Part shown: positions 24,269-32,656 of the stretch, one piece after another
Layout: each line of letters begins with the position of its first letter
How positions within the stretch are numbered: the first letter of the stretch is position 1
Assembly (NCBI GenBank): GCA_035403465.1
Contig: DAONFG010000031.1
Location: forward strand, 1 to 43,403
From: JAAYBQ01 sp035403465
Lineage (GTDB): Bacteria; Spirochaetota; UBA4802; UBA5550
Direction of reading: 5' to 3'
DNA: 43,403 nt
The notes under the pieces: generated by a model
The model's input: only the letters and a program-made list of their open reading frames with translations
The model's database searches: none
Told to the model about the DNA's origin: nothing
Position numbers and translations under genes: made by a program

Positions 24269-24567
24269 GAACTTTTTGATTTAGATGTATCTATGTTTTT
24301 AAGCATCATGTCGACTTCATCCTGATCGAGCCACTCATCAATACCCATTTCGTCTGTATCAGTCATCATCATGTACATTTCAATGGCCATAATCAGATCC
24401 TCTTTGCTGAGAATGCCCATGGTAACAAGAATTTCACCAAGAAGACGGTCCTTGTTGTCTGACTGCAGTTCGAGAGCTTCTTTCAGCTGGGTATGGTTGA
24501 TTATTCCGTTTTCAACGAAGAATTTCCCGATCCGGTATTCTTTTTCATGTTCATTTTTTGTGCTCAT
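24265..24567 (-). CDS. stand-alone MshEN-like (GspE/PilB N-terminal) small protein
   Basis: 100 residues. Two consecutive helical motifs RIGKFFVENGIINHTQLKEA (then LELQ) and LLGEILVTMGILSKEDLIMA match the repeated pattern of MshEN domains, the N-terminal modules of type II secretion and type IV pilus ATPases. In several of these the domain binds cyclic di-GMP. The C-terminal 35 residues are acidic and Met-rich (EMYMMMTDTDEMGIDEWLDQDEVDM). No ATPase domain is attached. The start at 24567 is preferred because AGGGATAAAACC lies before it. It is coupled to the thioesterase gene. Confidence 0.68.
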   Translation of the reverse strand: MSTKNEHEKEYRIGKFFVENGIINHTQLKEALELQSDNKDRLLGEILVTMGILSKEDLIMAIEMYMMMTDTDEMGIDEWLDQDEVDMMLKNIDTSKSKSS

Positions 24568-24846
24568 GGTTTTATCCCTGTTTATATTGGTTAAATAATA
24601 ACTAATCATGGAACAATATCAAGTCAAATCAGTATAAAACTGATGTGCAAATATAAAATTTTCACTATACAGGATATCCCGCAGGGAGGTGGTCAAGCAC
24701 AATCATTAGTAACAATCGCAAGAACTTTCGCGTCAGAATCTTAATGAAATGCTTAAGGGACTTGTATATGATGTCAGACAAATAATAGTTTTAATAAAAA
24801 TTTTATCTGCCGATATGACAGTTAAATACAGGTAAAGGAAAGGCTC

Positions 24847-25458
24847 TTGTTAAGAAAAACTGCAATTATTCCGGTATTCATTATTATTATCGCTTCAATT
24901 TGGATCATCACCTCGGGCCAGGGGAAGGGGCGTTTCCAGTATGTGGGCTCAGTTGCCTGTGCCGAGTGTCATGGTGAAGATGCAATCGGAAACCAGATGA
25001 AGATATGGCTTACCTCGCCCCATGCTAAGGCTTTTGCAGCACTCGGTGGCGGAAAGGCGGCTGATATTGCTAAGAAAAATAATATCGCTGAACCGAAAAC
25101 AGATACCAGGTGCCTGAAATGCCACACAACCGGGGGCGGTCAGTCAAACCTTACAGTAAATGAGGGTGTAGGCTGTGAGTCCTGTCACGGGCCGGGAAGC
25201 GAGTATTACAGGGCCAATGTCCATGTCGACTATGAAAGCAGGGATAACGGCTACAGGCGCGCTGTTAAATCCGGCATGTACCCTATACGGGGAATCAGGG
25301 CGCTCAAGCTGCGTGAAAAACTCTGCCTTTCATGCCACGTAAAGACGCGTCCGTGTTTCCCTGAAAATGCAAACGCTTATGACTATATGATTCCTATCCA
25401 GACAGTGGATTCACTCCAGAAGGGTAATGTGAATTTCAGGCACCCGCTCCGCAGGTAG
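24847..25458 (+). CDS. tetraheme c-type cytochrome (cytochrome c554-like)
   Basis: 203 residues with a TTG start after AGGAAAGGCTC. An N-terminal membrane helix (about 5-22) is followed by a periplasmic domain with four CxxCH heme sites: CAEC-H42, CLKC-H93, CESC-H114 and CLSC-H164. YVGSVACAECH plus the downstream SPHAKAF is the wording of the cytochrome c554 / multiheme electron-transfer family. No oxidase or reductase partner is adjacent. Its 3' end overlaps the convergent receiver-like gene by 23 bp. Role: periplasmic electron carrier, substrate unknown. Confidence 0.88.
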   Translation: MLRKTAIIPVFIIIIASIWIITSGQGKGRFQYVGSVACAECHGEDAIGNQMKIWLTSPHAKAFAALGGGKAADIAKKNNIAEPKTDTRCLKCHTTGGGQSNLTVNEGVGCESCHGPGSEYYRANVHVDYESRDNGYRRAVKSGMYPIRGIRALKLREKLCLSCHVKTRPCFPENANAYDYMIPIQTVDSLQKGNVNFRHPLRR

Positions 25459-26419
25459 GCTTTCCGCTGCCGGTGCGGGCGAGCCATTTTATACCCTCAC
25501 CAAGTACAAGGGATCTCCTGATGCCTTCGAGTTCCTGCATGATTATCTCAGTGCGGTTATGCGATATGAGAGATTCCTGGCCGCAAGGGTCAGGGTGTAT
25601 ATCGTAATATACCTGCTGCAGCGTCATGCCGCGGTAATGTTTATTCTTTTCGTATTCCACTGAATTGTTCAGCTGCGATGTGCCGGAGATTATGCTTTTT
25701 TTCATGAGCATGTCTATGAGCATACGATAAAGTTCTTCAGGAGAGAGAATCAGTTTGGTGATTTTACCCAGCCCGTTCAGGACTTCATGGACAAAGAGTC
25801 CTTCACTCAGGTCCTTGTAGGCGATTACCGGGGACTTCTTTATTGATGATGAATGCGATTCGCGGATGAACCTGTTAAAGTCCACGTCAGTGCCCAGGTT
25901 AATAAGAGTCATAGCAGGGACGTTTGTGCTGATGTACGAGTAGAATTCATCGATTGATTCGACCTGCCTAATGCTGTACCCGAACCTGCTGACAATACCT
26001 GATATTATCCGTACATGCGACCTGTTCCCGTCAAGAATGGCGAATGTACCGCTATTCTCCGCGGCGTCTCCGCTCAGTGCTGCCAGGTATGACGCCGCGG
26101 TGTGCGCGTCAGAATTGCACAGGCAGTCGCATACACCTGCAGAGATGAGCATGCTGCGCGCCTGGTCTGTGAGTTTTTCGGCGCAACAGACAAGACGCGT
26201 TGCAGCGGCAAGTTCTTTCAGAGTTTCCATGCTGCAGTTTGTTATGCCGCTGCTGCCTGTTTCAACCTGGAACAGGGTACATGAACCGGGAGTATCGGTG
26301 CATGCCTTCAGAAGTTCAGCGGTTGAATCTGCCTTGAATTCCCTGGTCGCGTATTCCGGTGACTCAAGGCAGCATCTGATTTTTTCATTCTGTACGGCAG
26401 CAAGATTTATCCTGATCAT
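25436..26419 (-). CDS. degenerate receiver-domain protein, function unknown
   Basis: 327 residues, soluble. The middle (about 123-240) has the alternating strand/helix pattern of a response-regulator receiver: TFAILDGNRSHVRIISGIVS, ALMTLINLG-like strand and SPVIAYKDLS. The phospho-acceptor and acidic pocket are not convincingly kept, so this would be a pseudo-receiver. Residues 1-120 may be a second such fold. The C-terminal part is helical (YYDIHPDPCGQESLI). Cysteines are frequent in the first 100 residues. A good AGGA ribosome site precedes the ATG. I do not recognise a named family. Confidence 0.6.
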   Translation of the reverse strand: MIRINLAAVQNEKIRCCLESPEYATREFKADSTAELLKACTDTPGSCTLFQVETGSSGITNCSMETLKELAAATRLVCCAEKLTDQARSMLISAGVCDCLCNSDAHTAASYLAALSGDAAENSGTFAILDGNRSHVRIISGIVSRFGYSIRQVESIDEFYSYISTNVPAMTLINLGTDVDFNRFIRESHSSSIKKSPVIAYKDLSEGLFVHEVLNGLGKITKLILSPEELYRMLIDMLMKKSIISGTSQLNNSVEYEKNKHYRGMTLQQVYYDIHPDPCGQESLISHNRTEIIMQELEGIRRSLVLGEGIKWLARTGSGKPTCGAGA

Positions 26420-26983
26420 AATTTCCTGTATGTTGATGTTTTCTGTCCGGGAGGAACCCGTTTACGGTTTACATGCTTATATGTTGATGTGTCAACAATG
26501 TAATGGGTTTAATTAGTACATATAACATCACGGCTAGGCATGAAGGCAGGCAATATAGAAACATCGCTTCTGCAGGATGTAGTGATGCCGCATAGGACAC
26601 GGTCGGTCCTTTCTGCCACGTCCTGTGGCGGACCGACATGAACCTCATCCTGAGAACCAGATGTCCATGGGCGGCCTGTTTCGTGCTTGCAGGCTGCCAT
26701 CGTGGCTGCACTGCCGCAGCAGTCTTTTTTTGGGAATATACATTTTATTATATTAAACCCATTCCTGTCTGAACAGATTGCATCACTTCGTTCGCAATGA
26801 CCGTAACTAATTCAATCGCAAACCGCTGCAGCTGTACAGTGTTTCCGGATAATCAGGGAATTATAAAATGATTGATTTATTATAATGTAATTGTTATGTT
26901 AAACTTAGGTCATCACTGGTTTGCGGCACAAGGCGACAGTCCGGAAACATGTAAATAAAATAAAGATTAGAACGGAGGATTTA
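26420..26983. other. 564-bp intergenic region with repeats
   Basis: No gene is supported. A stem GGTCGGTCC/GGACCGACC lies around 26604-26638. At 26763-26801 is an inverted copy of the GTCATTGCGA-type element seen at 7961. The rest is AT-rich. Confidence 0.55.
26763..26801. repeat. second copy (inverted, partial) of the GTCATTGCGA element
   Basis: The 39 bases are the reverse complement of 7961-7999 with a single mismatch. Only the left end of the element is present. Confidence 0.75.
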
Positions 26984-27766
26984 ATGGCTGAGAAGGTTTT
27001 TGATTTCCAAACATTTGTTAATGAGTCAAGGGACGCGCTCCTGAAACCTGCAGCATATTTTACCACAATGCCGAAGGAGGGGGGGCTGGGTGAGCCGATA
27101 ATAAAGGCACTTATCTATGCAGCAGCATTTGCTGTGATTTCTTTTATACTTGGCGTGATACTTCCCATTTCTACTTTCGGTGCCATGGGCGGAGTGGTCG
27201 GCGGCTCAATAGGTTTTTTCGGGATTATACTCTACGTCATATATGCAATCATCTGCCTTTTTATCGGCGGCGCAATAGTTCTTGTTTTGAGTGCAATCTG
27301 CGGCGGTAATACTAATTATGAAGCAAACCTCAGGGTAGCGGCATCACTGATGGTGCTTTTACCGGTGTATGCTCTTGTGGGTCTGCTCTCATGGGTAAGC
27401 CTGTGGCTTGGAGGAATTGCAGGGCTTGCGGTATTCATTTACGGTTTCTGGATGCTCTACCAGGCTCTTATCAAGGCCCTTGGCGGTAAAGAGGGCCCGG
27501 CAAAGGTGCTCACAATAATTCTTGCTGTTATTCCCACGCTGGTAATCCTGAGCGGACTTGTATGCGCCAAAGTTATCTACAACAAAGCTGATGAGCTGAA
27601 ACTTAATACACCATCCGCGATTGAAGAACAGATAATGAAAAACATACCTGAGTCTGAACGGGAAGAGGCTAAAGAGGCCATTGACCAGATGAAACAGATC
27701 AATCTTGATGATGTGATGAAGGAAGCTGAGAAGAATATGCCAAAAGATGGTGTCGAGGATAAATAA
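26984..27766 (+). CDS. Yip1-like multi-pass membrane protein
   Basis: 260 residues. A short soluble N-terminus (FVNESRDALLKPAAYFTTMP) is the usual beginning of Yip1-domain proteins. It is followed by about five membrane helices (about 40-60, 70-95, 97-118, 130-155 and 180-215) and a polar, acidic C-terminal tail of about 50 residues. The start at 26984 has the perfect ribosome site CGGAGG-ATTTA; an upstream frame extension from 26921 is not needed. Bacterial Yip1 proteins have no settled function. It is convergent with the following gene. Confidence 0.75.
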   Translation: MAEKVFDFQTFVNESRDALLKPAAYFTTMPKEGGLGEPIIKALIYAAAFAVISFILGVILPISTFGAMGGVVGGSIGFFGIILYVIYAIICLFIGGAIVLVLSAICGGNTNYEANLRVAASLMVLLPVYALVGLLSWVSLWLGGIAGLAVFIYGFWMLYQALIKALGGKEGPAKVLTIILAVIPTLVILSGLVCAKVIYNKADELKLNTPSAIEEQIMKNIPESEREEAKEAIDQMKQINLDDVMKEAEKNMPKDGVEDK

Positions 27767-27782
27767 TTCTGCATAGTATATG

Positions 27783-27806
27783 CTGTCCGCCTTAACCGGC
27801 GGACAG
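27783..27806. terminator. convergent hairpin with stop codon in the loop
   Basis: Perfect 9-bp arms CTGTCCGCC and GGCGGACAG around TTAACC. The stop codon of the minus-strand gene lies in the loop. Located between convergent genes; no T run follows on the plus strand. Confidence 0.5.
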
Positions 27807-28799
27807 TTCTGCTCCATTCTGTTCTATCATGCCGTTTTCAATCAGGTAGCATACCATATACTCTTCTATTGTTTTTTTTGGCCCGCTGATTCCGCTCCTG
27901 CTCCGGTACTGCGCGTTGTCGTTCCTCCTTGCAAAGAAATGGTACATCTCGCGCGGGTCGTCAGGGTCGCGAAGAGGGTACGACCGTTTTTCTCCGAGTA
28001 TTGTCCGTATATCATGGCGCGTGATCGATGTCATGGTAGTGCTTTGCATGTATTCCTGCACCTTCATTATCTCCCTGTACGATAGACCCATGAGGTATTC
28101 CCTTAAAGCTTCAAGTACATCATCACTAAATTCAGACCAGGCAAGGAAGTCGATCATCATGGGATTTGATGATGTGCAGAATTTGGTAATTTCCGAAATT
28201 CCTGTCATTGTTCCGTATGACGGTTTAAAAACAAGGCGCGACCTCCACAGGTCAATGAGCATCGGGGAAAGTTCCTCAACACCTTTATACCTCCTGATCT
28301 CCCATATATGTGCAAGGTGATTCGCTGCGTCGCGTCTTGTTTCACTGCTGATCGACCTGTCGGATATTATTGAGATAAAAACATCTTCGGTCATTATGGA
28401 AAAAATATAGTTATATACTACACGCCGGATATCGGTATCGGTACAGAAAATGTGTTCAAGGTCACTGCAGATGTATGAGAGGTAGAGGAAAAAGTTCATC
28501 TTGGCAATTGCAAACTGACGCCCAAGCAGGGCCTTGCTTGGAGTGTTGAGGAGCAGGTCAAGTCCCTTGTGTTCGCAGATGTTATCGACCAGCGTTTCAA
28601 TGCTCCTGGAGTGTTTGCCCGGGTACTGCTGGTCAAGAAGTGACGGGTAAAGGCTTATTGCCTCAGCTATTTTAACTATGGCGGATATTGTATTAGTCAT
28701 CTGCCTATAATCATCCCCCCGGGATGGATCCTTTAGTAGGGAAGTTATAAGTTCGATTATTTTTTCTTCTTCAGGATTAAAGATATCTATTGAATTCAT
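27792..28799 (-). CDS. 335-residue helical protein of unknown function
   Basis: Soluble, mostly alpha-helical, with no signal peptide or recognised motif. Notable stretches: EEEKIIELITSLLKDPSR near the start, ETRRDAANHLAHIWEIRRYKG and, toward the end, RTILGEKRSYPLRDPDDPRE. The spread of helices with conserved-looking Arg/Asp resembles HEAT-like or spirochaete-specific hypothetical proteins. The start at 28799 (MNSIDIFNPEEEK) is preferred; the frame extends 67 codons upstream, but that stretch covers a repeat element and reads like non-coding sequence. Confidence 0.6.
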   Translation of the reverse strand: MNSIDIFNPEEEKIIELITSLLKDPSRGDDYRQMTNTISAIVKIAEAISLYPSLLDQQYPGKHSRSIETLVDNICEHKGLDLLLNTPSKALLGRQFAIAKMNFFLYLSYICSDLEHIFCTDTDIRRVVYNYIFSIMTEDVFISIISDRSISSETRRDAANHLAHIWEIRRYKGVEELSPMLIDLWRSRLVFKPSYGTMTGISEITKFCTSSNPMMIDFLAWSEFSDDVLEALREYLMGLSYREIMKVQEYMQSTTMTSITRHDIRTILGEKRSYPLRDPDDPREMYHFFARRNDNAQYRSRSGISGPKKTIEEYMVCYLIENGMIEQNGAELSAG

Positions 28800-28937
28800 A
28801 GTAACCAGACAGGTGATTTTATACATATAGTATAATGAATTCCATGTATTTACAGAAATTAATTTTCGCGATTTCTGCCGATAGTTTATTATAGATTGAT
28901 TACTAAACTTAGTCCTGCACGTGCAGGGAAGCTGTTG

Positions 28938-28980
28938 CCCGGGATTTTTTAGGGGCATCGCCCATGAACCGCGGGTAAAA
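28938..28980. repeat. dispersed GC-rich hairpin element (degenerate)
   Basis: CCCGGGATTTTTTAGGGGC, then ATCGCCCATGAACCGCGGG, is an imperfect inverted repeat with the same core as the copies at 23490 and in the 130-bp array. Just before it is the palindrome CCTGCACGTGCAGG (28912-28925). Confidence 0.45.
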
Positions 28981-29030
28981 ATAGTTTTATAAAAGGTCAT
29001 ATAATAAGAATTTATGTTCTGGAGCTGGAA

Positions 29031-30107
29031 ATGCGTTTATGGATTAAACTTATATTATTTCTGCCGTTTATCTGCATCTGGGCATGTGCTTCTGCAGAGA
29101 GCAGGGACCAGACCGGTGACGGATCACTTTATGCATCAGCGGATAAATTATCGTACCAGGACAGGATATCGGGCAGGACTAATACAGTCCTGAAAACGCC
29201 TGAAGGCTATACCACCGGGAAACCGGAGGTAATACAATTCGTTGATGATTACTTTGACTGTGCACTTTATGCAAAAAATTTTGCGCAGGGCAACGCTGTG
29301 TACGGCGAGTTTGTTCTGAAGGGAAGGGGACTGGCTGCTGAAAACGCAGGGTTTACCCTGAAGGGAGAGAAGGTCCCGCTCACTGCAACAACCTGGGGAT
29401 ACAGGTGTATTGCGGCGATTCACCCTGAACAGAAACCGGGCAGGATGGATGGTGTTTTTACATATACTGCTGACGGAAAAACAAAATCAATCCGCGTGAC
29501 TGTCAGTGTGAAGGATGTGGAGTACACTATATCTAAAAAAAAGCTGGACCTGGGCAGGTTTTCCGATGAGAGCTACTACAAGGACCCGGAAAAGAAAAAA
29601 TTTATCCTGGAGTGCGAACATATCAGGGAGCAGGCGTTCAAATCAGACACCGGAGACAGCATAACAAACAGCATTTCCCATCCGAGGGATTTTCACAGGA
29701 TAACAGGCGCATACTGGAACAAGAGGATCTATCTTTCCTACAAGAAAAAAAAGAGGAATAAGCCGGTTAAGAGCAAGTCGCGGATCAGTTTTCACCGGGG
29801 TGTTGACCTGAAGGGTGATTTCGGTGCCCCGGTTTATGCCATGGCCGACGGTGTGGTTGTTCTGTCGCACCTGATGTTTTTTGAGGGGAACATGGTTGTT
29901 GTTGATCATGGGAATAAAGTATTTTCCTACTATATGCATATGGAGAGCCGCGGTGTTAAGGAGGGCGACAGGGTTAAGGCCGGGCAGCAGATCGGCAAGG
30001 TGGGGTCAACTGGAACTTCTACCGGGCCGCACCTTCATGTTGCTTTAAGTATAAGGGGGGTCCATGTTGATCCCTTGAGTTTCCTGTGGCTGCCGGTAAC
30101 CAGGTAA
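29031..30107 (+). CDS. M23 (LytM-type) peptidoglycan endopeptidase lipoprotein
   Basis: 358 residues. The signal peptide ends at a lipobox-like IWAC (Cys19). A middle region (about 60-165) looks beta-rich and may be an Ig-like or substrate-positioning domain. The C-terminal M23 domain (about 245-358) has the zinc ligands in HRGVDLKGDFGAPV (His, Asp) and GPHLHVAL (HxH), with YYMHMES supplying the further His. M23 enzymes cut peptide cross-links of peptidoglycan in the periplasm. The ligand set is complete, so activity is likely. It lies upstream of, but separate from, the moxR operon. Confidence 0.9.
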   Translation: MRLWIKLILFLPFICIWACASAESRDQTGDGSLYASADKLSYQDRISGRTNTVLKTPEGYTTGKPEVIQFVDDYFDCALYAKNFAQGNAVYGEFVLKGRGLAAENAGFTLKGEKVPLTATTWGYRCIAAIHPEQKPGRMDGVFTYTADGKTKSIRVTVSVKDVEYTISKKKLDLGRFSDESYYKDPEKKKFILECEHIREQAFKSDTGDSITNSISHPRDFHRITGAYWNKRIYLSYKKKKRNKPVKSKSRISFHRGVDLKGDFGAPVYAMADGVVVLSHLMFFEGNMVVVDHGNKVFSYYMHMESRGVKEGDRVKAGQQIGKVGSTGTSTGPHLHVALSIRGVHVDPLSFLWLPVTR

Positions 30108-30187
30108 AAGTTTTTTGTAACATATGATTTAATTCATTTCTAATAATTTCTGTTGAATGATTCTTATACATGTTTTATCACTGCACA

Positions 30188-30235
30188 GCCCCCGCACGCT
30201 TCGGCAGGCTCAGTGCATCGCCCCCGGAGGGGACA
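30188..30235. repeat. dispersed GC-rich element copy
   Basis: CCCCCGCACGCTTCGGCAGG and then GTGCATCGCCCCCGGAGGGG. It shares the GCATCGCCCC core with the other intergenic copies and overlaps an open frame (30153-30335) that is not credible as a gene. Confidence 0.4.
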
Positions 30236-30337
30236 AAGAGTAAAAGTATATAAACCACTCCCGGGGTGGACGTATATTTTTCAGGAGAATGAACATGTTG
30301 ATTCGGCCGGGGGCTACCAAAATTCAGAGGTTTAATA

Positions 30338-31321
30338 ATGGATTATGCTGAAATAGAAAAACTGTCCGGCCGCGTGCGGGAACAGAACCTGTTCGTAGAT
30401 GAGATAAAAAAAGAGATCTCATCTGCAATAATAGGCCAGGATAAACTTGTGGAGAGGATGATTATTGCCTTTATCACAGGCGGGCATATACTCCTCGAGG
30501 GACTGCCCGGTCTTGCAAAAACACTGGCCGTGAAGTCCTTCGCAAAATGCGTGAACGCAGACTTCATGAGAATTCAGTTTACCCCGGACCTGCTCCCAGC
30601 AGACCTGACCGGTACGCAGATATACAATCCGAAAGACCTGGACTTTTTTACGCGCAAGGGGCCTGTGTTTACAAATTTCCTGCTCGCTGACGAGATCAAC
30701 CGTGCCCCCGCAAAGGTGCAGTCTGCCCTGCTCCAGGCAATGGAGGAGAAGCATGTGACAATCGGAGGCACAACTTTTGCGCTGCCTGACCCGTTCATGG
30801 TCCTTGCCACGGAGAACCCCATTGAGCAGGAGGGTACATACCCGTTGCCCGAGGCGCAGCTTGACCGCTTCTTTATGAAGGTGCTCATCGATTACCCCAC
30901 TGCAGAAGAAGAAAAGGAAATTTTAAGAAGGTTCAGCTCAATAAGCAGCGAAGCGATAAAACAGGTGATCTCGCCTGCACATGTCCGTGAAAGGGCCGGG
31001 CTTGTGGAGAGCATATACATAAATGAAAAACTTCTGGGATACATAGTATCCGTTGTATCGGAAACAAGGAAACCTTCGCGTAAGGAGCTGAAGAAGTACA
31101 TTGACTACGGCGCAAGCCCGCGCGCTTCGATTGCGCTGATGAAGGCTTCGCGCTGCATCGCGTTCATACGCGGCAGGGGCTTTGTTACGCCCGATGACAT
31201 CAAGGAAATAGGCGCCGACGTGCTGCGCCACAGAATTATACTTTCGTACGAGGCCGAGGCTGACGGAAAGTCTGCTGACGATATAGTTAAACTTGTATTC
31301 GATTCGGTCGAGGTGCCCTGA
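30338..31321 (+). CDS. moxR: MoxR-family AAA+ ATPase
   Basis: 327 residues. Motifs: Walker A GLPGLAKTLA, LPADLTGTQIYNP, Walker B LLADEINRAPAKVQSALLQA, sensor MVLATENPIEQEGTYPLPEAQLDRF and the C-terminal lid with YGASPRASIALMKAS. MoxR ATPases act as chaperones or metal-insertion factors for the VWA-domain proteins encoded beside them. It is the first gene of the Bat cluster. The DUF58 gene begins immediately after its stop codon with no gap, so they are co-translated. Confidence 0.95.
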   Translation: MDYAEIEKLSGRVREQNLFVDEIKKEISSAIIGQDKLVERMIIAFITGGHILLEGLPGLAKTLAVKSFAKCVNADFMRIQFTPDLLPADLTGTQIYNPKDLDFFTRKGPVFTNFLLADEINRAPAKVQSALLQAMEEKHVTIGGTTFALPDPFMVLATENPIEQEGTYPLPEAQLDRFFMKVLIDYPTAEEEKEILRRFSSISSEAIKQVISPAHVRERAGLVESIYINEKLLGYIVSVVSETRKPSRKELKKYIDYGASPRASIALMKASRCIAFIRGRGFVTPDDIKEIGADVLRHRIILSYEAEADGKSADDIVKLVFDSVEVP

Positions 31322-32158
31322 TTGGACGCGCGTGAAATTGCCCTGCTGAAAAAGATAAGGATCGAGACCGGCCGCAAGATAGACACCCTTTACGCCGGAG
31401 AGTACAGGTCCGCGTTCAGGGGGCAGGGGCTTTCGTTCGAATCTGTGCGCGAGTACATGGCGGGCGACGACGTGCGTAGCATAGACTGGAACGTTTCTGC
31501 AAGGATGAGAAACCTCTTCGTTAAGGAGTATTCGCAGGAGAGGGAGCTTTCGGTTGTGCTCATGGTTGATCTTTCGGGCTCGACCGATTTTGGAAGCGGA
31601 GTGTCAAAGCGTTCAGCCATACTTGAGTTTACCGCGATGATGCTCTACCTGACGCAGATGAACAATGACAGGGTTTCGCTGATACTCTTCACAGACAGGG
31701 TTGAAAAATTTCTGCGGCCGCGAAAGGGAAGAAAGTTTGTGCTGCGTGTGCTTGACGAGGTGATTAAACTAAAGTCCCGGGGCAGGGGTACGAACATAAG
31801 GAATGCCGCTGATTTTGCCGCGAAGGTGCTGAAGAAGAGAAGCATCATATTTCTTGTTTCGGATTTCATGGATTCCGGCAGCGATTACATTTCGCGGCTG
31901 AACCACATGTCCGGCAGGCATGACATTATATGTGTCCATGTGACTGACCCGTTCGAGAAACGCTTCCCGTTCACCGGTCTCGTGGAGTGCCGTGACCTTG
32001 AAACTGGAAAGGTTTTCCTGTCTGAAGCGGTTCCGCGTGATGGCGCGGTGCAGGGGACCGGGAGTTTTGATACAATAAGGCTAAGTACGGATAAACCGGT
32101 TGAGGTGCCTTTACTCAGGTTCTTTGAAGAGAGGAAGATGAAGGTCAGGTACAGGTAG
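31322..32158 (+). CDS. DUF58 protein with VWA-like MIDAS
   Basis: 278 residues with a TTG start directly abutting the moxR stop (TGA-TTG). DUF58 hallmark: YRSAFRGQGLSFESVREYMA, GDDVRSIDWNVSARM and VKEYSQERELSV. After this comes the VWA-type metal site MVDLSGSTDFGSG (DxSxS) and FLVSDFMDSGSDY. It is the usual partner of MoxR. Together they probably prepare or assemble the BatA/BatB membrane complex. Confidence 0.92.
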   Translation: MDAREIALLKKIRIETGRKIDTLYAGEYRSAFRGQGLSFESVREYMAGDDVRSIDWNVSARMRNLFVKEYSQERELSVVLMVDLSGSTDFGSGVSKRSAILEFTAMMLYLTQMNNDRVSLILFTDRVEKFLRPRKGRKFVLRVLDEVIKLKSRGRGTNIRNAADFAAKVLKKRSIIFLVSDFMDSGSDYISRLNHMSGRHDIICVHVTDPFEKRFPFTGLVECRDLETGKVFLSEAVPRDGAVQGTGSFDTIRLSTDKPVEVPLLRFFEERKMKVRYR

Positions 32159-32656
32159 GGGATTTGCCACAGAGGGGAAGCACCATGTCATACCCGCGAA
32201 GGCGGGTATCTATGTGATAAGCATGGTTCGGGCTGATGCTTGAACTTAACAGGTTTCACGCAGAGACGCAGAGGGCGCGGATAAAGGATTATTGAATAAC
32301 GAAAAATGAATAATGAAAAAATTTTGTCATTCCCGCGGATGCGGGAATCTATTGGATGAAAAAAGAATATTCTCGCAAAGGCGCGGAGGCGCAAAGGGAC
32401 GCAAAGAGAGAATTGACAAGATATTAATTTACAGGGATATACATGATAGGCAGGATGATGAAAAATACTATTTAATCCTGAACATCCAGTATATCCCTGT
32501 AAAACACGCTGGATGATGTGTTTTTTTATAATATATTAAGAGCTGCCGGATAATGAATAATGATTGTGAAAATATTTTAAAATCCGCAATTTCCGCGCCT
32601 CTGCGTGAGATAAATTGTTAATGAAACTCTAAGTAAACGAGAAACAAAAAGTTCAA
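32159..32656. repeat. 498-bp block of five dispersed repeat types splitting the Bat cluster
   Basis: No gene. In order: TACCCGC-GAAG-GCGGGTA hairpin (32191-32208); TTTCACGCAGAGACGCAGAG type (32253-32280); TCCCGC-GGAT-GCGGGA hairpin (32331-32346). Then a CGCAAAGGCGCGGAGGCGCAA block (about 32374-32410), an inverted pair TTACAGGGATATAC / GTATATCCCTGTAA (about 32429-32502), and CCGCGCCTCTGCGTGAGA (32593-32610). All are well-known kinds of intergenic repeat; none suggests a transposase. Confidence 0.7.

Noticed and set aside
26469..26711. 80-codon minus-strand frame and overlapping alternatives
   Set aside because: Lies in a hairpin- and repeat-bearing gap, has no ribosome site, and competing frames look equally random.
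28800..29000. 67-codon N-terminal extension of the unknown helical protein
   Set aside because: The extension covers a dispersed repeat and reads like non-coding sequence; the ATG at 28799 gives a natural protein start.
30153..30335. 60-codon frame before moxR
   Set aside because: Crosses a dispersed repeat copy and has no ribosome site.
32188..32516. Short frames in the repeat block on both strands
   Set aside because: They translate palindromic repeat sequence.
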